DNA of 64,000 nt, from assembly GCA_907165275.2 (NCBI GenBank), contig OU015666.1, positions 5,300,001 through 5,364,000 on the forward strand. Direction: 5' to 3'. Positions 44,865 to 56,700 of the stretch are shown here, piece after piece (the stretch's first letter is position 1; the number at the start of each line of letters is the position of its first letter). This DNA comes from Zygaena filipendulae (taxonomy: Eukaryota; Arthropoda; Insecta; Lepidoptera; Zygaenidae). Under the pieces are notes generated by a model, which searched no databases, was not told the DNA's origin, and worked only from the letters and a program-made list of their open reading frames with translations. The position numbers were made by a program, and so were the translations under genes.

Positions 44865-45211
44865 TGACCGGTTTACACTTCCATTAGTAGTAAGTTCAGC
44901 TGTCCATCCTACTTACTTAATCGAAAAGTAGACAGCAACGTCCAAATGGTGAGCATCCATAAGTAAGTAAATAAGTTCAACAATATATTTCTTTACCCTA
45001 CTTACTTGCTGGCCGCCGTCCACCTGCAGCAAGTAGTAAATAATAAGTAGGAGGGGAGCAGGAGACGAAGCGGGTGGGTGTACGTGCTACTGTCTTGTCC
45101 AAAAAATAGAAGCGGTTTCTATCCTGCGGAAACTTACTACTAATTGCTTACATGCCAGCCGGTATCCACACATGTTTTTTACTTACTACTTATGGAAGTG
45201 TAAACTGGCCA
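44865..45211. mobile_element. 347-bp MITE with TAA target duplication
   Basis: Ends TGACCGGTTTACACTTCC and GGAAGTGTAAACTGGCCA are inverted repeats, extended by AGTAGTAAGT. TAA flanks both sides (44862-44864, 45212-45214). It interrupts a LINE-tail repeat (44790-45240). A Harbinger-like origin is inferred. Confidence 0.78.
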
Positions 45212-45932
45212 TAAGGTGTGAAAGCATAACAGCATAACAAATAAAATTGAAAATTATACAATGAAGCTCATTCTAATTAAGTTTTGTTGAAAGTGTTTTT
45301 TTTTTCTTTATTAAGAGGGCTTTATCATGTGCTATGTGATTATGTCGCTGTGACAAGTATACAAGTATACAATAGTCTTTTAACAAAATTTAATTTCTAC
45401 TACTATTATACAACATGTAGAAAAGTTTTGTCCTCTGACAAAGTGTCGGCCAATGCAATATTACATCTCCCAATGTTTCTTGAATGTGACAAAAATTTGC
45501 AAAGTGTGTTTTGCAGAGCCTCCATCTGCACACATTCCACTAGATTTTTTCTGTTTCACCTCTTCAAGAATAAAACAAACTTTTTCCAACTTTAGAAAAG
45601 CATATCACATCAACTATATTATAAAAAGTTTGTTTGATCCATTACTAAGATTATTCAAGACCTATCTAACTATATCCTTATAAATGTATTTTTTACGTTT
45701 TTTTTTTCGTCACTCTGGTGCGTGGATGGAGTGCCACCTGTAATTTTATTTTTTCACAGTACACCATTGTGCAGTAGAACAGTTTACCCTCTTTCCAAAT
45801 TTCATACTGAAAGCTAAAATTATAAGAATTTCATTTTGGTCTAATTGTAATTGTTTAACCACTTTTTTTCGATTTAGGATATTTTTTGTACACTACAACT
45901 CTACAAATATAAAAAAAAATTCATTTCAGAAC

Positions 45933-48900
45933 ATGGATGATGAATGGGATGAGGCACCTGAGGTAATGTTGAAAACAATCTAACTGTCCATTAAGAAGTA
46001 TTTTTTTACATAGATGGAAAATCCTATTTTGTATCTATATTTCAGGTTGTAATTCCAGCACCAGTAGAAAATAATTACAGACAAAGCTATGATACAGTAG
46101 ATGAAGGACATAGCTTATCAAGAGGAAGAGGATTCCAGTCTTTTGAAGATGGTAGACACTTGATAAATAAAGCATAATTATTATTTCTCTATATTTTATC
46201 TATACTAATATTATAAAGAGGTAAAGTTTGTGAATTATGAGTTTGTGACGTTGTAGGGGGTAATCTCTGGATCTTCTGATTTTGAAAATTCTTTCACTTA
46301 TAGGAAGCTAGCTACGATAGTCGTGAGTGACATAGGATACTTTTTATCCTGAAATTCCTATGGGACCTCCGAAATTACCGTGGGGTGTCCCCCACGGTAA
46401 TTTAGTACAGCTAGTGTTTATATACAGGCTGAACTTTTCAAGTGGGTGTGGATGGCTAAATTCAAAACTACAAAGAATGTGATCCTTACGAGCCACACTA
46501 TGTGATGGCAAAGCATGAAATGTCCTATTACACAAGGGCATAATCTATCTATATAATAAAAATGAATCGCCAAATGTGTTGCTAAGCGCATAACTTCCAA
46601 ACGTCTGCACCAAATTGGATAATTGTTTTTTTATAGTGTTCGTTATTGTCAGGACAAGGTTTATATAAAATAAGTTTGGAGTTCCTGCGGGAATTCCGAA
46701 ACTCACGCGGGTGAATCTCTGAAACGGTCGGACCGATATTGACGGGACTTTAGCTGTGGTTATAAGCAGTAAATTAGACTGCATTGGAGTTCCTGCGGGA
46801 ATCCCGAATCTCACGCGGGTGAAACCGCGGGGCACAGCTAGTAGAACTATAATAAAAGAGTAGAATCCGCGATTCTGTACATTAAATATTTTTAACAAAA
46901 ATTAACAGGGGATGATAAACAAAGAGTAACCAACCACAAAAAAAGGGTTTTTTTCTGTCTGTCTGTCTGTCTGTATGTCTATTCGCGATAATCTCTGAAT
47001 CTACTGAACGGATTGGCATGCAGTTTTCACAGGTAGATTAGCTTAGCCTGGAGCTACATAATATAGGCTTTGTTTAATTGTAATCGGAGGTCGGGAAAAA
47101 AAGTTGTTGTATAAAAACCTTTCACGCGGGTGAAACCGCGGGGCACAGCTAGTCCGAAATATAACTACAAATGTAAATTTACATGACAAAAATATTAAAT
47201 GAATTTTCTAAATCTTTGAGACTCGATTCCCCTGATGGACGAACTATTTACATACATACCTACAAATTTTTACCAAACACTTGGTGTGCGTTCCGTGGGT
47301 TTGGGCGCAGTTGTTCTGTTAAAATTTCACTCGTTTGAGTTGCAACCAAGCCATAGAACGATCTAGTTGTTTTTATAACCTCAAAACATTTGAAATTTCA
47401 GGCGCCATTTGTTTTCTCTCAACTCACATTGCGCATAAAAAGTCAGTAAAATTTCACCAAGCCACAGAACGGGTACAGAGCGCGCTCGAATCCACGAAAT
47501 GCGCCTTTGGTGCGCTAGTCCGACTCGCATTTCGCCGGTTATTTAACCTAATCTCAGGGAGAAATCGGCCCTGAGTATAACATATTAAGTACCTTATCTA
47601 TTGTGCAGATGTAGACAAGAATGGTGGTAGTTATGGGGATCGTCGCGGCCGCGGCGGTAGAGGTGGTGGAAGAGGCCGCGGGGAGTATGGCGGTCGCGGT
47701 GGTGGTGGACGGGACAGGAGCGATTATGAAACTAATGGAGGTATGTCCGGGAACATTGTTGGCCACTGGCCAGTGGCCTATCGCTTCAGACAGAAGTGAC
47801 AGAAAAGAGTTAGTAAAAATATCTGTAATATCTATGTCTTATTAAAAAAATAGATAGATATACAAGTAAGTTATATAATTATGTCAAAATGCTTAGGAGA
47901 GAAAGCAAGTTGTATGCGAGCACCTCACATAATGAAAATTTGGCTTTATTGTGGTAACAGTTAACTTTTTTGACCCAGCGAAAATCCATCATGGATACCA
48001 CCGACCGGGGTTGGAGTGGTGATTGTGTAACCTAACCTAGCACGTAGGGGTGCTCGCAAATACACTGGCATTTTCTGTCCTCATCAGTCATCACTATACA
48101 AAATGCCAGTTTATAAAAAAGCGAATCATACAATTACAGTAATATAAGAGAGATTGCATCTGCACTGAAGCTCCTTGAACAATTACGTAGCTTCTATCTT
48201 CAACAGTACTCCCAATACGCCATAATATTGTGATGTGACTTTTAAGTGTAATTGTAATGTAATAACTTATGGATGCTCAACTAGAACACTAATAAAACGA
48301 ATAATACTGTGTAAAGGTAATCTCAGTAGGGCAGATGACCTCTTGGTTCTGGGGAGTGTCACGTGTAAATCACAAGGGGCTTAATTATAACTAGATTGAT
48401 TAATCGCCCCCAAAACCACTGCATACTTTTCATGAAAATCGTTGGAGCTGTTTCCGAGATTCAGATTTGTGTATACATATTAGCTGTCCCGCGCTGTTTT
48501 ACCCGCGATAATTTCTAAATTCCCGCGGAATTGTTGCGAAATACAAACTTTGCAACCTTATCGGATGTCTACGTCATACAAAGAACACACCCTCCAAGTT
48601 TCAGGTCTCTATGATCCACTGATTTAAACCACTGTTTAGGCTGTGCGTTGATCCATCAGTCATTCAGGACATAGCATTTTATATGTATAGATAGATATAC
48701 AAGAATTGCTCGTTTAAAGGTAGTTTACGGGTACGGTTTTTTTGCGGGCTTTGGAGAGGTGGCCGCAACGCAAGGTACAAGTTGAACTTGGAAGTTGTAT
48801 CCTAAATGATTTCAGTATAATTTTCCTCAAAAATATAAATAATTTTGAGCCTGTTTACAGTATAGGAATGTACGTATATTGATTAATTATTTTTGTGTGG

Positions 48901-50718
48901 GTTGAGGTGACGAGGTCAATTATAGAGATAAGAAAAACGTACAATGCTCTCAGGCATCTCTCAGGCCATATTAATCTTAATATTTTAACTTCAATAACTT
49001 CCAAATCTTTAATCTCATTATTTAGTTATTTTTTTATTTTTGTATTTATAAAAAATCATTTATAAAGTAATCTTATTTTTTATATAATACTAGCTGTCCC
49101 CCGCGATTTCATCCGCGGTAATTTCGGATTTCCCGCGGAGGTAGCGGGAAATAAGTAGGTAGGTACTCTATGTCCTTCTTTGTGCCCCGAAAGTAGTTTA
49201 CGGTGATTAGCTGTTCCCCGCATTAGTGCCGGGGTTCCCGCGGGAATTCCGGGATAAAAACTATCCTATCTTTTAAGTTGGACCATATTATAAATGGTTG
49301 CAAAATTTTATCAAAATCCGTTCAGTAGTTTCGGAGTCCATCGCGGACAAACAACGACACGTGATTTATATATATTAGATTAACTAGCTGTCCCCTGCGA
49401 TTTCATCCGCGGTAATTTCGGAGTTCGCGCGGAGGTTGCGGGAAAAAAGTACTCTATGTCCTTCAGTTCCCGCGGGAATTCCGGGATAAAAACTATCCTA
49501 TCTTTTAAGTTGGACCATTTTATGAATGGTTACAAAATTTTATCAAAATCTGTTCAGTAGTTTCGGAGTCCATCGCGGACAAACAAAGACACGTGATTTA
49601 TATATATTAGATTAACTAGCTGTCCCCTGCGATTTCATCCGCGGTAATTTCGGAGTTCCCGCGGAGGTTGCGGGAAAAAGTACTCTATGTCCTTCAGTTC
49701 CCGCGGGAATTCCGGAATAAAAACTATCCTATCTTTTAAGTTGGAAGTTGGAATTAAATAGATATGAATTTTAAATAACGAACGTACCAAAAAAACAAGG
49801 GATGGGTGCGGCACGAGACGCGCTTGTGGCGGCGCGCGACTGTTGTCCGCGATCAGTATGCAAAAAAGCCGGAAGTATTGCTCGAGTTAGCACAATCGCG
49901 TTCCGTGTTATAATAAATTATTTACTCGCGGTCACCGGTTGCAATCCGTGTCATAATTATTATTCAAAATTCCTTTGGTATACATGCGGAAGACACCACT
50001 TCCCAAAATACAGGTTTTCCTAGTTTGGGAGTACTTACTTTTGTTCATATTGTTCAATAAAGTTTATTATTATTAATATTTAATAAAGTATCCATTGAAT
50101 TGCTACTCAGAAAGTAATTTTCTCATAATTTTTCTATAGGTGAATCTTTTGCTTTCAAGGTCTTTTGCCTAGGACCTAGGTATACCTAGGCAAAAGACTT
50201 GCAATCACATTTTTACATTACTTTAACGTTCAAAATAAAAACTTTTATTTTACTAGCTGTGCAAGATACCACAAAACACAGTTTTGGTATTTAAAGTTAA
50301 ATTTGTATCTGTCTCACCTTAAAAAAAAATCTTTATTGATTAGGTATATCACAAGTGGAACCTCCACGTGTGATTTCAATTGTGATGCTATACCTAATAC
50401 TTATACTATACTTCCAAGACATAAGTGGGGATCCCTCATGTGAGAATCATATTGTGTTCATTAGGTGGTGATTATAAGGATAGAGGAGAAAGAGGGGAAC
50501 GGGGTCGCGGCCGTGGCGGTCGCGGGGGCCGCGGCGGCGGGCGCGGGGGGAGGGGCGGTGGCAGCGGGGACGAGGAGCCCCCCGCGCAGGACGGGGAGGT
50601 GAAGAAGGAGCCCGTCACGTATGTGCCGCCCGAGCCCACTGACAACGAGCAAGAGATATTCAGCAGCTCCATCTGTACCGGCTCCAACTTTGACAAGTTC
50701 GACCACATCCCCGTCAAA
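45933..50718 (+). CDS. vas: vas exons 1-4: acidic N terminus, RGG repeats and Vasa linker
   Basis: Exon 1 (45933-45962) encodes the first ten residues; its acceptor AG lies just 5' of the ATG. Exon 2 (46046-46151) has a short RGRG. Exon 3 (47609-47740) and exon 4 (50465-50718) encode dense Arg-Gly repeats with GC-rich codons, the substrates of arginine methylation and Tudor binding in known Vasa proteins. Exon 4 ends in the conserved linker that precedes the helicase core. Introns 2 and 3 are filled with interspersed repeats, including part of the hairpin family found upstream of hop. Confidence 0.93.
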
Positions 50719-53700
50719 GTAAGTATGATCACATAATTGAACCTATTCAGTCACTACATAGTATAAAACAACGTCGCTTCCCGCTGTCTGTCTGTCCCTA
50801 TGTATTCTTAGATCTTTAAAACTACACAACGGATTTTCATCTGGTTTTCATCAATAGATAGATTCACAAGGAAGGTTTATATCTACACGATTGAGTTGTA
50901 GAGTGAAGATGTATTAGCGATACAATATGACACTACACACAGTGTCGTTCATATCTGCTGTCCACTAGTAAAGTCTTTGTGACTCGTGGGAGATTAGTGA
51001 AAAGATAATTTTCATACCATCTGGAGTGAAAATAAAAAATTACCTACATACTTCCAGTATTATGTGTACAAAACTAATATAAACTTATTTATTATTAGGT
51101 CACTGGAGAAAACGCACCGCAGCCCATTCACAGCTTTGAGACAGCTAATCTGAGGAAGTATGTTTTGGAGAACATTTTGAAGTCTGGTTATAAGAAACCT
51201 ACTCCGATTCAGAAGTACGCCATTCCCATTATAATGGACGGACGGGACGTCATGGGCAGTGCTCAGACTGGCTCGGGGAAAACGGTAAATAACATTAGTT
51301 ATTTGTTCAATAAGAGATTACGTTCGTTTTTGTTACGAGTGCCCAGTTTGAATCCCTAAATAGCGAAGGATTGCATGTTATATATATATATATATATAAT
51401 AACACCAAGTACAGTCTATAACGAATATTTTTTTATTTACAGGCTGCATTTTTACTTCCGATCATAAATACTCTGTTGCAAGATCCAAGAGAAATTGTTG
51501 TTGGACCTTCTGGCTGCGCCCAGCCTCAGGTAAACCAAATGTTCCTTTGTCACCCTTGACTGCTAGTTTTTGTTAACTATGTAGATTGTAGATATTACAA
51601 TTTCTCAATAAATCCGCAACAGATGTTAAATTTTTGTGTATGAGACTATTAAAAAAACTTTTTAAGTAGTTTTTTATGAAGTTTGCACATGTTAGAAATT
51701 GGTTGGAAACAAGCAATTAAAAGCCAAGTGGTACTAGAAAGATCATCTGCCGAGTTTTATTTAACTCACAATTTTTTTGTGTAAAATCTGGAAAGACTTT
51801 TTCTGGGGGCACGGCAGTGCCCCCGCCAAGTCGAGCAACAAAAGCGGCACGGCCGTACTATCCTTTTCTCGAAGCAATTCAGGCCATTTTCGACCCCCTA
51901 TAACTTCGTTGTGGATAAAACTAGAAGCCTGAATTTTTAGTAAACAAGCAGGTATTGTATAAAGACGGTATAATTTAAATTTCATTCGATTTGAACCAGT
52001 AGTTTAAGAATTATAACTAGTCAAAGTTTCTTAATTTTGTAGGTCACTCACTCACTCACTCACTGACCGATCATCAAAATTCTAAGGCACTTCTAGCAGA
52101 CATAGAAGTTTGAAATTTAGAATACAATTAGTGTTTATTGTATAAATCAAGGAAAAATTAAAATATTTAGCAATTTCGGTCCAGTTTTCTAGATACACGA
52201 ACTGCATAAATAACTTTGTAATCCCATATAAATGTATGGAATTACAAAGTTATATATGCAGTTATATGTACCAACTGCACAAATAACTTTGTAATCCCAT
52301 ATAAATATATGAGACTAGCTGTTCCCCGCGGTTTCACCCGCGTTAATTTCGGAGATCCCGCGGGAATTCAGAGATGCAAAGTAGTTAGTACCCTATATCC
52401 CTAGGTTTTCTTTACCCCTGACAACGTGCATGCAAAATTTCATGAGATTTCACCAGCGTTAATTTCGGAGATCCTTCGGGAATTCCGAGATAAAATTACC
52501 CTAATCTGAATGCTCCAACGATTTTCATGAAATTTTGTATACAGGGGATTTCGGGGGCCATAAATCGATCTAGCTAGGATTCATTTCTATTTTCTGGAAT
52601 TCCCGCGCGAACTCTGATATCAACGCGGGTGAATTAATTATTGCATACTACACGTTGTCAAGGGTACAGGAAAGGTCATAGGGTAGTACTTTTATCTCAG
52701 AATACCCGCGGGATCTCCGAAATTAACGTGGGTTAAACCGCGGGGAACAGCTATTTAAGCCGTTGCCCAGATATTAATAAATAATAATAATAAGGGTAGC
52801 TATAGTTACCTACCTAGATATAAAGTGTAGATACATAGTTACCTAGACATAATTATGTTCAAAGGTACAATGGTCAACGGAATGAAAAAGCAAGAATGGG
52901 GCATGTGTATAAATATTATAAAGTTGTACCAAAATCTTTCAAGTTATTAAAGTAGACTAAATTGCTCAAAGGAGGAAGACCATTTACAAAAAGAAATGAG
53001 ATCCCATCAAAAACAAACTTGTAAAAAAGTCCAAGTCTCGCAACTCACTTCTTCTACAATAAAAAGTAGTGAGATCAATGTAATACCAAGTCGGTTAATT
53101 TATTCAGTGCCTACTTAAGGGTCCTTCTGTCTAAAGTTATCATGTTATAAGCTAATCTAATAACATTTTATAGTGACCATATCAAATTTAAAAACCTTTT
53201 ATGTTTTAAATAGATTGATTGGCTTGGCGATCACGTGAAAACACAATGTATCTCACAAGTAATACATATTATAATTAAATTAGATTGTTTAGAACCATAA
53301 TTATGAATGTGTGATATATATTGATGTGAGATATATTGTGTTTTCACGTGATCGCCAAGCCAATCAATCTATTTAAAACATAAAAGGTTTTTAAATTTTA
53401 TATGGTCACTATAAAATGTTATTAGATTAGCTTATAACATGATAACTTTAGACAGAAGCACCCTTAAGTAGGCACTGAATAAATTAACCGACTTGGTATT
53501 ACATTGATCTCACTACTTTTTACTGTAGAAGAAGTGAGTTGCGAGACTTGGACTTTTTTACAAGTTTGTTTTTGATGGGATTTTATTTATTGCTATCCTG
53601 TTGACAAGTCGATTTTTTTTTTAAATATCGTGTAGGACCGTGTTCCGCAGTGTCAATTGTGCAAAACTATCGTTGTAACGACTCAAATAAATAAAGATTC

Positions 53701-56700
53701 GTATAGTTTTTTAGTAACCAATAAGTCGTGTTTAAAGCAGGTTAACGTTATGACAGGTGGTGATAGTGTCGCCCACTCGTGAGTTGACCTTGCAAATATT
53801 CAACGAAGCCAGGAAGTTCGCTTACGGCTCGGTGCTGAAGATCGCTGTCGCTTACGGCGGCACCGCAGTTCGTCATCAAGGAGACAGTATATCTGTAAGT
53901 CTGCATTATCCATATCCATTGAATATCACTAGATGCGCTGCTTTGTACAAACTACATATTATTATATCCGGCGCCATTTTCCGTTATGCTATAATACTTA
54001 TTAAATTCGGACTGAGGTAGACAATCACCATAGGCCAAGATGACTCAAAAAAAGTTTTTTTTACTTATGCTTTATGAAAATGAGGTATTTAGGCATGTTA
54101 TCTTCAAAATCGCATCATTCCTCTTTACCATTGTTTCCAAGTTCGGGGTCCTGAACAAAAATCTCAACTATTTTTATATGAAATTAATTCATCAGTGGTT
54201 TGCGAAAAGAAGACTACTTTGTTTGCACAATGCAATGTTAAGCGAATGATGTAAGAGTCCATTGACCGCTGCACTCCGGTCACCGTAGTCCGTACGGCGC
54301 CGGCGGCCCGGCCGCAGCTCACTCGCGTGTGTTTGTGCGACAGCGCGGATGCCACATCGTGGTGGCGACGCCCGGCCGGCTGCACGACTTCGTGGAGCGC
54401 AGCCGGCTGTCGTTCGAGAGCGTGCGCTTCGTGGTGCTCGACGAGGCGGACCGCATGCTCGACATGGGCTTCCTGCCCAGCATCGAGAAGCTCATGGACC
54501 ACCCCACCATGGTGGCGCTTGTGAGTACTACACCAAACAATTGAGATTATATTAAGAAGCGACGCTCTCCGCATCCCACCAGTTTAATGCCTCCTCATAC
54601 CCCCCGAAAATTACCTTTGTAAAGACTGAGGAAATTTTGACACAATAGTCATGTAGAATCTCAGAAGAATAACTAATATTCTTCTGAGTGTAGAATCTAC
54701 ATGTGACAATAGGGTACTTGCATGAAATTTATAATAAGAAATTGTGTCAATATTTCAAAAATAGAGCCTTAGAAAAGCGTTATCGTGAAAGATTTACTAA
54801 AAAATTTTCAATAGTTTCCAAAATATTCAACTTTTAATTTTGTGAAACGGAAAGTTGCAACGAAACACCAATCACAGCCAAGTTTGACACATGACGTCAC
54901 TTTTATTTTTTTAGGAAACATTTACCTCTTTCAGAGAAGGCAAAAGAAACTAAGTGCATACAGTCAACGCATATTTTCCATTTTCTGAAGTTTTTGACTT
55001 TAAAATGCATCGGTAAGATACATTTCGATTCTTTACTGGAACTTTTGGAAGTAAATCGACACAGTTCAACCTTAATTTCGCTTTTGGATATTAAAGTTAT
55101 CTGTCTGTCAGTGTCACATGACCCTGTCAATACGACAGTGACATTTCTATCACAGATTAATAAGGAGTAATTTTGAACTAGTGACGTCATTCCGCGTTTC
55201 GGCGGTAAGGTATAAAGTAGTAACTTTGAAACGCTCTATTTAATTAATTTATGCATATATTTTTTTTCTTTTTCTTGCTTTGTTTAAGTAAGCCATGTAT
55301 CTTTAAAATAGACTGAAAAAAAAATTCATGCAAGCACTCTATTATTCGCTAACAGCTGATACTTAATGTTAGCTTACTGTCAACCTTACGACACGCATAC
55401 ACGCACAACACGTGTACAAGCCGGCCGTCTTTACTTGTGGGAAAGTACTTGAATCAGTTAATTTGTATGGAGTGTCACGAGGTTGACCTGCAAGTACTTT
55501 TTTTATCTCGGTACATCAGATATGTTCGTGAAGAATTTATTACTGGGAGGGTTACTTTCGATTGACGCTACGCGATTTATTGGGACGTTTATTGCAAAAA
55601 TGGTACAAGTAGCTTATTTGATGATTGGTTATTTTGGTTTTAGAAGTTTAGGCCCATATTGAAGCTTGGCCTGTCATCTCGAGAGGTCTTGAGTAGCGAT
55701 TGATTAAAAATTATTCATTTACGTGTAGGAAAATATGGCCGAAAATTTTAACTTGCCAAATTAACACACACACACATGTCGGCTGCCTCATTTGGAAAAT
55801 AATACGACCAATCGATTATTTTGTACTGTAGGTATAAATTTAGACATTATCGTATAAAGTATTCGCCAAAAACTGCACCTTTTCTATCTATTAAATTTTT
55901 TTTGTCTCTCAAAAATTGCAAATATTTTATACTTTTAAAAGTATATAATGTTAGATAACAGGTAAATAAAGCTGATATTTAACAGGTAACTGGTAAATAG
56001 TATGTATTGTAAGTAAATATTTACAAGAAAAAACATACAGTCGGATTGACAACCTCCTCCTTTTTTGAAAGTGGGATAAAAGGAATAAAAGTATCTATCA
56101 GTTGTGGTGCCCGTTTTACAAGCTCTCCTTAGTTTGACACCACGTGTCGTTGTGTGTCCAAGGATTATCATCATTATTGATACACTTTTCCATCCCGGCC
56201 TGCGCAGGAGCAGAGGCAAACGTTGATGTTCTCTGCGACGTTCCCCGCCGAGGTGCAGCGGCTGGCGGGCCGCTTCCTCAACAACTATCTCTTCATCGCC
56301 GTCGGCATCACCGGCAGCGCCAGCAGCGACGTCGAACAGATATTCCACCAGGTCACCAAGTACGACAAACAGGACATGCTCAAGAAACTCATCAAGGACA
56401 ATGGTGAGTTCATAGAGATGTTACACGCAGAGTAAGTTTCATTCACAACTTTTGAAAATCAAAATTCTAATTGGCCCGTCAGTTATAAAATAAAAAAAAC
56501 AACAATATACACGTAATTTTTGCTTTTTGAAATTAATGAAAATATACAGAGATAAAGCGCATTAAAGTTGAGACTTGAGGGTGAGGGCTTGTGACCTCAT
56601 TTATAAGCCCCCATACAAACTGCACCGGACGGCCCTACGCCGCTCCGGCATGGTAAGCACTGCCATGTGCGTCCCTGCGCGCGAGCTTGGAGTCGCAACA

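Larger units (their letters stand above)
43299..45932. other. upstream flank of vas
   Basis: Contains MITE copy 2, a unique-looking stretch (about 44100-44640) and the 44865 MITE. GAATAAA|GTAAGA at about 44301-44313 could be the donor of a noncoding first exon of vas, which would splice to the acceptor at 45928. This is a guess from one motif. Confidence 0.3.

Noticed and set aside
50461..50706. Antisense frames over the vas RGG exon
   Set aside because: GC-rich repeat shadow of the Arg-Gly coding sequence.
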